From Adenanthera pavonina (taxonomy: Eukaryota; Streptophyta; Magnoliopsida; Fabales; Fabaceae): a DNA stretch of 64,000 nt. The stretch is taken from positions 17,502,001-17,566,000 of the forward strand of contig JAIVEN010000021.1 in the NCBI GenBank assembly GCA_026686845.1. The letters run 5' to 3'. Positions within the stretch are counted from its first letter, which is position 1. Each line of letters opens with the position of its first letter. Made by a program: the position numbers and the translations under genes. Shown in pieces: positions 34,893 to 46,797 of this stretch. The notes below the pieces were generated by a model, which was not told where the DNA came from, did not search any database, and saw only the letters and a list, made by a program, of their open reading frames with translations.

Positions 34893-37118
34893 ATGAAAAT
34901 GGCAAGAGTAAAGAATCCAGAAGTTGGAAAGGGAGAGGCACGACCAAAGAGAACGGTTAAATCCTAATATACCTCAAAGGAGGGTGAAAAACCGAAGAGA
35001 AAAGCTGAATCAAGCAAGGCAACTCCCTCCAAACGGTAAAAAACAACTCCAAAGGCTGAATCAAAGAAAGTTGGACCTTCTTCACTAAAGAAAATAGAGC
35101 CTTCGGTTCCTGTTCCTACTGCTGCTGCTGTTGCTTCCACTTCCACTTCCACCTCCAGTATTGAATCTGGAGAATACCAACTCACAACAATGCCATTATG
35201 GAGCACTCCTCAGATTCAGGAGGAATAAACGACCAAGTTTATGAGTAAAAAGGTAATCAAGCCTCATTGTGTGAACATGGAAGATTTCTTATTCTCTAGC
35301 AATTTTGATGCTGGACTATGGATGCTGAGATATAAGAATCTGTTAGAGATACTGGAGAGGTATGATGATGAAGTGGTTAAGACATGGTATGCCTCCTTGA
35401 AGTACAACAGCAAGAAGAAGAAGTGGGAGGTCAATCTGAGATCAAGAACCATCTGGCTCACAAATAAAACTTTTAACGAGGTATTAGAAATTCCAGGGTA
35501 AGATGGCCTTAAGATTGACATCATTGCCTCTAGGTATATGGATAAGGCAGAGACGACTGATGAAGAAAGTGACCCCTTTTTGAACTACAAGGAGAGCACA
35601 ATCCTGAACACTTTATTCAGAAGAAAGGAGAATAGGCCACCAATAAGCTTGCTGAAGCCCACTAACCTCAGTGCTCAAGTGCGAATCCTACACTACATAG
35701 TGTCTAGGATTATCTTCAACAAATGAGGTAGCTTCAATCTGTTCACAAGGGCAGAGGGACATGTAATGGCAGCAATCATGCGTGGGAAGCTTATCAACAT
35801 GGGACATATCATTCTCCAACGCATGATCAAGGCTAGGGATCAGAGGACTCTATACTTCCTTATGTAGCAAGCATCTCTAGGATCCTTCAATATGCTAGAA
35901 TTCAGCACCTTGAGAAAGGGAAAGGAAAGCCTACTGAGATCTTCAAGGAAGAAGAGTTACAAAGGATGGGGATAGAGAAGAAAGATGGAAGATGGGTTAG
36001 AAAGGGAGCTGGAAAATCTGAAGATCTCTTCTTTGATGAAAATGCCTCCCTACAGCAAGAAGGTACCTCTGAGGCTCCTGCAAGACCTACACCTCAGCCT
36101 TCTCAGCCTGTCTCATCTCTATTTCTGCCTGCTCACATTCCATCTACTCCCTCCTCTCGTGCTAAGCCAACCAAGATCACTGAGTTATATGACAATTTGT
36201 CTACACTCATACTAAGCATCAAGGATGAGCAAAATGCCAAGTTTGCTAATCTGCAAGATCAAACACACCAGTTGGCCAAAAACATGAAAGCGGTTGCTGA
36301 TGCATATGAAGACATTTGGAATGCCATTCTTGCCACATCAGCTCCACCTCAGCTAGGATTCTCTGAGCCTGTTATGTCTCCAACTCCTGTGCCTCCAAGC
36401 CTCTTTGTGCTAGCCTCTCCTGAACCTAATGATGGTGTACATTACACTGAGGTTGTTGGTACACTGAATACACCACAGGCATCCAACAATGAGGTAAGTC
36501 CTAGTCCTCCCTTGGACTATGGTATGGAAGAAGAAGGCCCTCCGGATTTAAGGTCTCATGACCCCATTCTAGCAGATACTCAATAGTCAATCCTGTCCCA
36601 GCAAGAATCTGAGCAAGTAGAAAGATTAGTGGCAGCCATCTCCACTTCACCATTCATGCAAGCTGCCCTAAATTAAGAAAAGAGCATTGTGCCTTTTGTT
36701 GATTTGGAAGCCATTACACATAATGTTCTCTTGCAAGCTCAGAGAAGAAGGATTGAAGAAATGTTTTCTCCTCCTGCTCCCTCATCTATTACATATTATG
36801 GTTCCTCGGAGGAAAGAATAGCACAATTGGCAGTTACAAGGCAAGAAATTTCTGAACTTCTTGAGATTTCTAATGATGAAGATGAAGACACAAGTTCTAA
36901 AGTTTTTGGGTCCTTGCCAAAGCTCAATCCAAAAATGCCATTTGTCCCTGTGCCTCTTCAAGCTATTCCAGTGTCTCAAATCCCTCCCTCCTCTTACTAA
37001 TTTTGTTCACCTTCCTGATGATGCCAAAAAGGGAGAGAAGAGTGAGCAAACTAGAAAGTCTACTACAGAGCCTTCTAGAAAAACTTACAGCAAGAAGACC
37101 AAATCAAAGAAAAAGTGA
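34893..37118 (+). pseudogene. env-like ORF of the SIRE-type element
   Basis: Starts MKMARVKNPEVGKGEARPKR, basic and Ser/Thr-rich, then a domain with WYASLKYNSKKKKWEVNLRS and TIWLTNKTFNEVLEIPG (35390-35501), DKAETTDEESDPF, ILHYIVSRIIFNK, and from 35966 a Pro/Ser-rich region with a predicted coiled coil (LSTLILSIKDEQNAKFANLQ). A Lys-rich tail ends at 37118. At least six stops or frame changes interrupt it. The plan resembles the ORF after pol in SIRE elements. I see no signal peptide or fusion-type hydrophobic segment, so 'env-like' is only the lineage label. Confidence 0.72.
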
Positions 37119-37416
37119 TTAGAACTTTTGCTTGGGTCCTCTTGTAGTACTATATTATGTTTCTGTTGTTTGTGTTTTGTGTTTCTGTATTCTGTAATAT
37201 TTTGCATTGTTGTTTCTTATAAAGTGACATTTGATGAAATGAAAGAATTCCTTGGTTGCAATGAACTGTTCTTGTTAAACTTTGAATGAGTTAATAAATC
37301 TCTTTACTTAATCTACTATACATGATATCTTTTGGATTATAATGCATATGTTGAGGGGGAGCTTGTTAAAGCAAACCCAAGTACTAATCCAGTTTGTAAG
37401 TTGTTTTGTCATCATC

Positions 37417-37430
37417 AAAAAAGGGGAGAA
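37417..37430 (+). other. Polypurine tract of the SIRE-type element
   Basis: The sequence AAAAAAGGGGAGAA directly abuts the TGTTGAATC start of the 3' LTR, the position and composition of the plus-strand primer. Confidence 0.85.
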
Positions 37431-38283
37431 TGTTGAATCAAGTGTTTTGATGATTCCAAACCAACCTTCAAGAGCTTGGAATAAAGATATCAAAGGTGCA
37501 CAAAAGGTTTCAAGTGAAGGAATTCTAGAAAAATCAGTGCAAGAATAGATGTAGAATGTTTAGTAATGTTTTAATTTGAGTAAAAGACTTTGATTTGGTG
37601 AAAAGATGTTTTAAAACCTTGATTCTATGTTAATTCATGGAATATTTGAAAAACACCCACTAACAGACGAAGTTTGAAAGGTTTATACTGATCTGCTGTT
37701 TTGAAATTCGAACTTTAGCTTTGGAAATTTGAATTTCGTATTGAAAATGAACAAGCCTGAAAAGAGACTTCTCTGACAGACAAATTTTGACTTGAGAAAT
37801 TCAAATTTCGATACGTGTCTGAAAAGAGCTTTATCTGACAGACAAACTTCGATTTTTGAAAATTTCGAATTTCAGATAAAATGCAACTTATGAAAATTGA
37901 AAAATTTATCTGAGAATATGTCAAAATTCATCTGAAACCAAGTTTAGTTAGGGCTTCAAAATTGCTCACTAACAAACGAACTTTGAACATGAAAATTTGA
38001 ATTTCAGAAACAAAGCTTGTGAGTCTGTTATAATGATATGTTGACATACGAATGACAGTATTTAGAAATTCGAACTTTAAAGTAAGTTTGAAAAGAGGTC
38101 TCTCTAACAGACGAACTTTATCCTTTGAAAATTTGAATTTTGAATTGATGAATTATTGTGCCTCATTGAACCAGCTTCTAACAGATGAATTTTGGGTTCC
38201 AAAATTCGAATTTCGAAGGCATTGTAGCAAAATTTTTAATCTTCTCAATTCACCCCCCTCTTGGGAAGCCAGCTTATCTAACA
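37431..38283 (+). repeat. 3' LTR of the SIRE-type element, internally deleted
   Basis: 853 bp against 1,660 bp for the 5' LTR. The two match up to GTAGCAAAA (left copy 28911-28919), then this copy jumps to TTTAATCTTCTCAATTCACC, equal to about 29713 onward in the left copy. The lost 0.8 kb contains the segment expected to hold the promoter and transcript start. Short A-rich homology at the breakpoints suggests a microhomology deletion after insertion. Confidence 0.88.
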
Positions 38284-38924
38284 ATATAATGTTCCTTATA
38301 TAAGTAAAATGTGCATTAGCATGTATTTAATTATGGTTATAATGTATATATCATGCTATGTGCAAATATATCCACTGTACTTTTACAATGAATAATATAA
38401 GTTAGATATATAAACTGAACTAACTACTTGGTTTGTAAGTAAAATATATTAAATGAAGGATGGTCCAAGTAAGAACAGTGAGCATTGGAATAAAGAAATG
38501 AAAATCAACATGATGACTCACTCAAGAAAGAAGAAGAGAAAGGATGCTCCAAGAATGAAAGATCAGAAGGGAGCATACCAAGAAGGAAATGACCAAGTGG
38601 AAGTGGAACTCAACATTTGAAGACCTAGTCACTAGGTATATTTTGTTTTCACTTAGGCGTTGAAGTGGGATTAATCTTTGAAAATGTACTTAATCTTGTT
38701 ACCATATATTTTAAATGAGTTAGATTAAGTAAATATGATGTTTACATATGTTAGAATTGAGAAATAATGGCTAACAAATGAATTTGGTGTTTGGCTCATG
38801 TTTTCAAAATGGTTTCCATGAAAAGTTTTACCATATACGCATAACTTATGAAGGTTATGAGGATAAAGTCTAAATATCAAAGCTTTTCTAAGTGTTCCCT
38901 CTTCAATTTCATGAAAAAGGTTGA

Positions 38925-39459
38925 GGTTATCCACATAACGTAGGTGTCTACCATGTCCTCAGCATTGTCTAACAGGTTATCCTAATAAGATGGCTACCTT
39001 ATTCGCATAAGGGAGTGAACAGTAAAGGTCAAGTATACTGTGTAGCCTGTTATTTGTATAACCTTGAGAGGTTATCCTGATAACCTATGTTTTTCATAAA
39101 CTTAGTTTGTGTTGACAACCTATGTTAAATTCTTTATCCGCATAACCTTGAGGGGTTATCCTAATAACCTATGTTTTTCATAAACTTAGTTTGTGCTAAT
39201 TAAAAGTTATCTAAACAAGGAATAACATCCTAAGAGGTTATTCTAATAATCCTCAAAGGTATCCAAGTTTGTGAGACGTTATTCAAATAACTAAGTTGGT
39301 TTTCATGAAAATGCTCTTGAGCTAAAACTTAGTCATTCTGGAATGAACATTATCCGCATAACCTTGCCAGGTTATTTGCATAACAAATGGATAACGTTGA
39401 AACCAAGAGCCAATTGTCACCCGTTATTCGCATAACCTAAGGAGGCTATCCGCATAACC
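38925..39459 (+). repeat. Array of GGTTATCCGCATAACC-like palindromes in the solo LTR
   Basis: Thirteen imperfect or perfect dyads of the form GGTTAT-N4-ATAACC or a close variant start near 38925, 38975, 38998, 39049, 39070, 39134, 39154, 39236, 39278, 39349, 39370, 39423 and 39444. Most fall in pairs about 20-23 bp apart. Part of the array is an 84-85-bp direct duplication (39049-39133 and 39134 onward, sharing CTATGTTTTTCATAAACTTA). Palindromy implies binding by a dimeric factor or a fold-back structure; the role is inferred only. Confidence 0.85.
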
Positions 39460-40127
39460 TCTATCAGACGTATTTAATGCGATAGTTGAACGGTTCTTTT
39501 TACAAAGTAACAAATAGATCTTGTGTCTAACGTCTAGTTACACTACAAATCTATAAATAGAATATCATTTGAATTTATGGGTAATGATCTTGAGAAAGTT
39601 TATGTGAAAATGTTGTTCATATACATAAAATCTTTCTGTGTTAGCATTCTCTGAAAAACCCACCTCAATAGACTAAGTTTTCAATGTATCATCTACTTTA
39701 AAAGAGAGTTTCAATTCAGTAATCAATCTTCTCTACTATTTTCTGGGTAGATTCTTAGTGTAGGGTATCCCTAAGGGGTATTACACATCATTGTAAGGGT
39801 GTGGGAAGAGTGGCTTCACAAGTGGCTACTGAAACTTGTGGGATGTGCTTAGGTTTCACAGATGCCCGGATCAAACCTATGGGATATAATGGAAAATCCC
39901 AAGTGGTGGCTTGGGGACTGGACGTAGGCCAAGTGGTTGGGTGGAACTAGTATAAATTGTTGTGTATTGCTCTTCATCTTCTCTAGTCAATTGTTGCACT
40001 TAACTCTCTCTGTTCATCTCTATTTTGTTGCACATCTGGTGAATTTGGGTTGTAATCCAAAAAGGGCAAAAATCTTACACCACCCAATTCACCCCCCTCT
40101 TGGGTGACCAGCCAACCTAATAGTTTG

Positions 40128-41410
40128 ATCGTTGGGCATAAAGGTGACAAAGGAGGCAAGGTGTATGGAGAGAAAAGGCACAAAGGCTTCCTTAGATAAG
40201 TCCTTTAATCATACCAACATGAATGGAATTTTTTGGGATTCAATTGACCTTTTAATTTCGAGCAAAAAAACATTAACTTTTTAATTTGCGAAAATGCTTA
40301 CATTACTCATAATGACTCACAACTAAAGCTTTCAACCATAATTGAAATTAAACTAATATTAGTATTAAAAGACTATGAAGTGTTTTTTAAACAAATATAG
40401 CTAAAATTATAAATGAACTAAACTAAATTAGGTAAATTTTGTTTCTTTTTAAAGATCTTTGGCTTACTTGCCCTTTTTCTCTCTACTAGCTTCACCTAGC
40501 ATAAGCTACTAAAATGGGGTGAGATTTTTGAGAAAATCCCATTAGCAACAATCTACAATTCAAGCAATGGAATACAGGTAATATAATATTATGAAAAGCC
40601 ATAAAAGAGATGGCATACATATAACTAAATAACCAATTTGAATTTGGAAAAAAACTATCACACTTAATCCTCTATCCAACTTGTTCCTAAAGGCTTTCTT
40701 TTGACCTGGGAAAACCTAACATGTTCAATCTCTTACCCAACTTTTTTTTTTTGCCACTTACCCAGCTTACTTATACCATAAAGATATCTTAACTATTGGA
40801 GCTCTTTTGCCATAAAGACATATGTTTATAAGGCTAATTCTTTGTGTTTTGCCAAGGAGGCAGTTTTATCCATGAAGGCTCTAATTTTGCATACAAATTT
40901 ACTCACATTCCTCTCAACACAACATTACATGCAAGTAAACAAAGATAAGTATACAAGAATGATAGCATTACTACTTTCTAGAGAATTACCTAATGCCAAA
41001 GGTTCCTTGCTATTTGCTTGCAACAAGTATTTTCTATCAATATCTTACCTTCTAATTAGCTAAAATCATTCTTATTGACATTGATTTCTAATTAGCTAAA
41101 ATCATTCTTATTGACATTGATTTAGTTCTCCTTATGTAAAATTTTGTCCAATCTACTTTTTTATATAACCCTTTTAATTTATAAATCATCTAGCCTTTTA
41201 AAGGAAATAACTTTTCTTGATTCTTGTAAGTAAAACTTATCTAGGAGTAAGTAGGAAACTCATCTCTTTCATTTAATCAGTTCACCCCCTCCTAATTGCA
41301 ATTTTCAATTATACAAGATTGTCTTCAATAAAGGAGGTTATTAGATTTTACAGAAATAAATGATGGAAGAAATTTAAGATTATGGTGTAGAGAATGTAAA
41401 TTCTTTGTGT
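40128..41410. other. LINE ORF1 N-terminal remnant and unassigned AT-rich sequence
   Basis: From 40128 to about 40240 the minus strand continues the LINE ORF1 of 26513-28016 (LRKPLCLFSPYTLPPLSPLC), joining in frame across the GTTTG duplication. Beyond about 40250 I see no coding frame or known repeat apart from the duplication at 41051-41122. Confidence 0.55.
41051..41122. repeat. Perfect 36-bp tandem duplication
   Basis: The unit beginning TCTAATTAGCTAAAATC and ending GACATTGATT occurs twice without mismatch (41051-41086, 41087-41122), which points to a recent duplication. Confidence 0.85.
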
Positions 41411-41419
41411 TTTCTTTTT

Positions 41420-41599
41420 GGGGAAATGACAATTGTGGACCAAAAGTTTTAATTAAATATAGTAAAGGATCTTGCAGTCTTTTTTACTACTGAATATCGC
41501 GAATTTACTACTGCTTTGTTCTGTATTTACTATTAAAAAAACTATAAGATTCTTTACTGTATTTTATTAAAACTTTTGGTCTCCAACTGTCATTTCCCC
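41420..41599. mobile_element. Mutator-type MITE, fold-back (copy 1)
   Basis: 180-bp element bounded by the 9-bp duplication TTTCTTTTT (41411-41419 and 41600-41608). Its arms are long inverted repeats: GGGGAAATGACAATTGTGGA against GGGGAAATGACAGTTGGAGA from the right end, continuing into ACCAAAAGTTTTAAT. Nearly the whole element folds back. A 9-bp duplication with long terminal repeats is the Mutator-like signature. A second copy lies at 57617-57802. No coding capacity. Confidence 0.85.
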
Positions 41600-41608
41600 T
41601 TTCTTTTT

Positions 41609-41995
41609 CTATTCTCTTTAGTAATGTTATTGTACTTTTAGGTGGCAAAGGAAAATTAAGGTTGAAGGATGTTATGGTTTTTTTATATGAAAACATTTTG
41701 TATAATAAGATATATGAATATAGCTATGAACAATTTAATATTTTGCAAATAGTTATATGAATATAACAATGGACAATTTAATATAACAATGGACATTTTT
41801 TACCATAATTTTTTAAATTTTTAATTTTTGCCACTATTTCCCTAATTATGCTTAAGCCCCAAAACTGCAAAATTTTTTAGTTGGTCCTTAAAAAATTTCA
41901 TCTCAGTCCCTGCTAAATTTGGGGATGTTAAATTATGCAAGAAACTCCTCCATGTGAAGCAATATATTATTTTAGAAAGAATATTTTTATTTATC
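41609..41995 (-). other. 3' untranslated region of the LINE and flank
   Basis: AT-rich sequence below the ORF2 stop at 41996. A T-rich stretch near 41808-41830 could be the complement of a decayed poly-A tail, but the LINE 3' end and its target duplication could not be placed. Confidence 0.4.
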
Positions 41996-44900
41996 TTAGT
42001 TTATTTTATTTTTATTAAGGCAGGACTTCACTCTCACATATGTTTCACCTTTAATCTTGAACATGATCTGCATTAGAGAAGATTGAGCGTTTTGAAATAC
42101 TCTAGAATTTCTCTCTCTCCAAATATAATATGCCACTACAACTATAACTGCATATAGGATGTTCTTCTTAACCTTATTATGTTTAAAGGAATGCATCATC
42201 ACCTGTTCCCAACTTCTAGCCCTTTTATATAAGAATCTTGTATCAATCCATTCCATAGCCTCTTTAAGTAACTCTCTTGACCATTCACATTTAAAAAATA
42301 AATGGTTCACAATTTCAATTTCTATGTTACAAAGCACACATGTAGTAGATTCAACCTAACATCCAAAGGATATTACTCTATCATTTGCAAGCAACCTATT
42401 CTTTGTAATCAACCACATAATGAGTGAATGTTTAGGTATATTATACTTACCCCAAACAAAAGACGCTTGAACAAATCTAGAGCCCTCGCCTTGTAGGCAC
42501 TTATATCCTGTGGCTATTGTATAGAAACCATTTGGTGTTGCATTCCAATTACCACTTTGGAGGCCTCACCCAACCTTGCTTCTTTGGTTCATCAGTTTCC
42601 TCCGATACTAACTTACATCAGAAGGAGCATCATAAGACCATAAATTTCTCCCTTTCAAGTACACTCTGCACCCATTTCACCCATAAAGTATCCTCTTTCT
42701 TCTCAAGAGCCCATAACAATTTAGCAATGGTAGCTTAATACCATAATTTACAATCTCTAGAGTTTAGGTTGCCATAATTTTTTTGGATAACAGCATTGTT
42801 TCGAGGAAACAAGCACATTTGCTTTACTGTTTTTTTTTTCTAGCTCCATAGGAATTTGCAACAAATTTTCTCTACTCCCTTAACAACCAAGTGTGATAAT
42901 AAGAAGATTTGAGACCAATATGCATGCATAGGTAAGATGACAGAGTTAACTAGTTGGCATCGTCCTACATAGGATAAATGTCTGGATGACCACATTTTCA
43001 CCCAAGCAAATATTTTCTGTATTAGGCATTGACAATCATTTTCACTCCATCTTGTTGGAGATAGCGAAACTCCTAAATACTTAATAGGGAAGGACCCCAA
43101 GCTAAAGCCAGTTAAACCACAAATTTCACACTTAGTATTCTCATCAACACCCCCTATGAATAGTTGGGATTTACTAGGATTTGCAACCAAACCAGTAGCT
43201 TTTGAGAACTCAAAGAAAGCCTTCATTAAAACTTTAACAGAGGTGACATTACCTTTACTGAACATCAAAAGATCATCAGCAAATCATAGGTTGATCAATT
43301 GCAAGTCTTTGCATTGTGGATGAAACTTGAAGGTTCTAGTTTTTGCATACATGTGTAGTAATCTAGTCAAATATTCCATCACCAAAGCAAATAACAATAG
43401 AGAGATAGGATCATCTTGCCTCAATCCTCTTTTGCCATTGAAATAGCCATGCATTCCACCATTAACAACTATAAAGTATGCAGGGATCTCAATACACATC
43501 ATTATCTACTTAACAAACTTTGCAGTAAACTTCAATTCATTGAGCAAGTCTATAACAAAATTCCATTCAAGAGTCATAATCCTTCCTAGGGCCAATCTTC
43601 ATTAAACACCTAGAAGAGACATTCTTTCTCTTATACATTCTAAGCAGATCTTGGCCAATAAGTATATTATGGATAATAGATCTCCCCTGAACAAAGCCCC
43701 TTGGTTTTCATTTACTAGATATGGCATCACCATTTTCAATCTCTTACATAACATCTTAGAAACACATTTATACAATGTATTGTGGCATGCAATAGGTCTC
43801 AAATCATTAGCAAAATTAGGCATATCAACTTTAGGAACTAAGGTTAGAATAGTGTTATTGATCAATTTAAGGGATGTACCTTGATTAAGGATCTCCAAGA
43901 TAGCTTCAGAGATATCATCACTTATGATGTCTCAGGTTGTTTTAAAAAATTCATTGTCATAACCACCAGGCCCTGGGCTTTTGTTAGAAGCGATTGAGAA
44001 CATTGCTTCTTTCACATCCTCCTTTGTATATGGCTCAAATAGTTTACATTGTTGTTCAACATTTAAACTAGGACCTTCCTTAATTGCTTCAAGCAAGATG
44101 GGCTTTTTATCATTCATCACTCCTAATATATTCTGAAAATAGTCAATAAGGTGCTGCTCCACCTGCTCTTGCTCGTATATCCATTGACCATCACTGTTTT
44201 GTAAAGCATAAGTTCTCTTTCTTCTCACCCTAGCCTTCACTAACCCATGAAAGTATTTCATATTCAAATCCCCCATTTTCAACCAATCAGCCTTAATTTT
44301 CTGCTTAGAGAAGCTTTGAGCCATAGTAGAAACTCTTATGAACTCTAAATGGGCTTTCCTTTCCTATTCTTGTAAATCAACATTTGAAAGATTCCTTTGG
44401 AGAGTATCCTAGGCTAGTACTAGGTTGATTCTAGCAACTTCTACTTGCTCATGAATATTGGAAAAGTAGTTCTTGTTCAAACTATTCAGCTTCATCTTTA
44501 GTAATTTCAACTTTCTCACCACTTGAAATAATTTCGGGCCATTAACTAGAATATTCCAGTGTTCTTAAACTATCATTTTCAATTGCTCTGTTGTGATCCA
44601 CATGTTGAAGAATTTAAACTACTTCCTTCTATTTCGCCTAGTATTTCCCAAAGTAACTAACATAAGAGAATGGTCCAAGATGCCTTCATTCATGAAAAAT
44701 GCCTCTAATTCAGCAAATTGGTCATACCATATATTGTTCACCATCACTCTATCTATCTTAGAGAAGATTCTCTCTGTTCCCATTTGCCTATTTGACCATG
44801 TAAACTGATTACCCCTCCCTTTCAAATCCTCCCCTCCCTTTCAAATTCTCCAACAAGCAAGCCTCCCCACAATCTTTGAAATCCCAAACTTCATTAATAT

Positions 44901-45375
44901 TAATACGTGAACCACCCATTCTGTCATCAAAATTCAATACACTATTAAAATCTCCAATGACTATCCATGCCTCTGTCATAGATGCAGCCCATGATTTAAT
45001 ATTCTTCCACATATCTTTCCTCTCAATTGTAGTATTGTGTCCATATATGAAAGTGATGAAGAAGCTCTTGTGCAAGGCCAAAACATTCACTTCACAATGA
45101 ATACATTGATCACTACTACCCACAACTTTTAAATTAAATTCCTCTTCCTTTCAAAGAATCAAGATTCTACCTCTTTCACCATGTGCAAGATTGATGAAGG
45201 ATCCCCATCCTTGCCAAAATCTCCTAGAACAAGCCTCATATCCTTCTCTTTTAAGTTTAGTCTCAGCCAATCCCATAAGACCAACATTATTGTTTTTACA
45301 AAAGATCAACACCTCTTTTTATTTATTAGGGGCATTAAGCCCCCTAATGTTCCACATTGCAATGCATCTATCCAT
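41996..45375 (-). pseudogene. L1-type LINE ORF2: endonuclease, reverse transcriptase, zf-RVT
   Basis: Minus strand from an ATG at 45375: apurinic-type endonuclease (MWNIRGLNAPNK, GLAETKLKREGYEA, then EAWIVIGDFNSVL at 45123-44809), the linker (KADWLKMGDLNMKYFH at 44324-43932 with SNKSPGPGGYDNEFFK), RT (TLVPKVDMPNFANDLRPIA, GLRQDDPISLLLFAL), the catalytic FADDLLMF at about 43283-43260, the KYLGVSLSPTRW region, and the terminal zf-RVT domain (LCNIEIEIVNHLFFKC, 42337 onward). FADD is intact but the codon just before it is a stop (TGA at 43284-43286) where the family usually has Cys or Tyr. Several other stops and frameshifts. Endonuclease and RT would drive target-primed insertion; this copy is dead. 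Confidence 0.92.
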
Positions 45376-45417
45376 ATTCCCCTTCCAAGGTCATGCTTAT
45401 ACAAGGACTATGACCTA

Positions 45418-46797
45418 TCACACCATAATTCTCCATCGTGGTCTACCTTTTAGTCTTCTATCCACAGTCCCTTTCTTCATCCTCTATGTTGTCGTCTATC
45501 ACATTTCATCTTGATCCACTTGAGTTCAACTTCTTCCTGATAACTTTTTGCCACTGCCCTTTTGTTTCAGCCCCTTTTTCCTTGATTTGTTGTGGTTTAT
45601 AGTAGTCAAGGAGTTATTCATAGTAAATCTCATAGTATTTTGAGGTTCAGTACTTTAAGGACTTTGATAGCCTTCCCTAGTGCTTTTGGAAACCCATACC
45701 TGATTAATTTTCCTCCTTCTGCACTCTTCTTTAGTATGGCCATATTCGTTGCAATCAAGACACTTGACTGGCCTCCTTTCGTACTCAACTAGTTGTTGAA
45801 TGACTACCCTACTTCATTCTTAAAACTTATATTTGAAGGTAAATCTCCATTGAATTTCATTTTTATCAAGACTCTTGCAAATTATACCATTTCCTTATTA
45901 GTAGTCATCTAATCCACTGACAATGGTGTGCCCAAAAGGCTAGCAATCTTGCTTAAAGATGAGACATTCCAATATTTAAGATCTTGATATGGGAACTGGA
46001 CCTATATTGGTACAGTAATAGCCTCCTTCTGTACATTCTGTAAATCCATGGACCAAGGCTTAACTATGACTGTTTTTTTTATCAAAATGAAATATTCCAA
46101 TTGTTAGTATTTCCTCCTTGGCCTCAGCATTTTTCAACTTCACCAGAAATAAACCATTTCTCAACAACAACATTTTTTCCAGCCCATGCTTCCCCCAGAT
46201 ACGTCTGATAAACCCATTCATAATTGGAAAGGGAGGATTAGCCCCCAGAACATAGCATGCTACAACATCTTTCCAAAAATCTAATTCAGGTTTCACATCT
46301 TCCATAGTAATTTTGGCTATTTTACAATTTCCAGTATTCACAGTTTAATAATAGCTCAGCTTGCTCCCAATATTTCTTAACTTTGATAAACCAAATTTGG
46401 CCCATACAGAATTAAGGGGATTTGGATTTACCTTTACATGCTCCTGGCACTTGTCTTCAATAGTTCTATTAGTCACAGTCTGCTGCTGAAACCACTGATC
46501 CAGCTTTGCTTTCACTCTTTGTTTATGTTGCATCGAGCTAAGCCCAGGGATTTCTCCCAACAATTCCTTAATCTCGTCCATTTTCCCTTCAATTGCCTCA
46601 CTAATAGAGCTAAAATTCTGACCCTTAGAGGATTTGGGTGTTTCCTTTGCCTCATGAGTTACTGTTATGCCAACCCTATTTTGACCTTTTACACCCTCCA
46701 CACCTAAACCAATTGCATCCAGATCTACATCCTGACCAACATCGCCACTTCGCCGAACAGCATCCAATCTCACTCCTCGCTTCTTTCTCCTTGCCAT
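45418..46797 (-). pseudogene. L1-type LINE ORF1 (DUF4283 plus zinc knuckle)
   Basis: Starts MARRKKRGVRLDAVRRSG at 46797 and stops at 45418, 43 bp before ORF2. After an acidic/Gln-rich N-terminus (46797-46345) comes DUF4283 (ELDFWKDVVACYVLGANPPF, then GKHGLEKMLLLRNGLFLVKL, 46341-46060). The zinc knuckle CLDCNEYGHTKEEC at about 45760-45720 is intact. The tail is Lys/Ser-rich. A handful of stops. ORF1 proteins of this kind bind the LINE RNA. The same family is present in broken form at 26513-28016. Confidence 0.88.

Larger units (their letters stand above)
28108..38283 (+). mobile_element. SIRE-type Ty1/copia retrotransposon
   Basis: Ten-kilobase plus-strand element with both LTRs, Met-type primer-binding site, gag, protease, integrase, RT, RNase H, a spacer with motif repeats, an env-like ORF and a purine tract. 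Flanked by the perfect duplication ATATA (28103-28107 and 38284-38288). Copia domain order (integrase before RT) and a long ORF after pol place it in the SIRE/Maximus lineage. Stops, frameshifts, a gag deletion and a shortened 3' LTR make it defective, though the integrase and RT catalytic motifs are still intact. Confidence 0.93.
28022..40122 (+). repeat. Solo copia LTR split by a nested SIRE element
   Basis: Bounded by the perfect duplication GTTTG (28017-28021 and 40123-40127). It starts TGTTAGGTTTAATG and ends CCAACCTAATA, the terminal CA altered to TA. Removing the nested element 28108-38283 and one ATATA duplication leaves an LTR of about 1,920 bp (28022-28107 plus 38289-40122). The last 300 bp or so (39770-40122) carry the CCCCCCTCTTGGG..CAGCC end typical of this copia group. 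The inner portion holds the palindrome array at 38925-39459. It was inserted in LINE ORF1. Confidence 0.9.
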
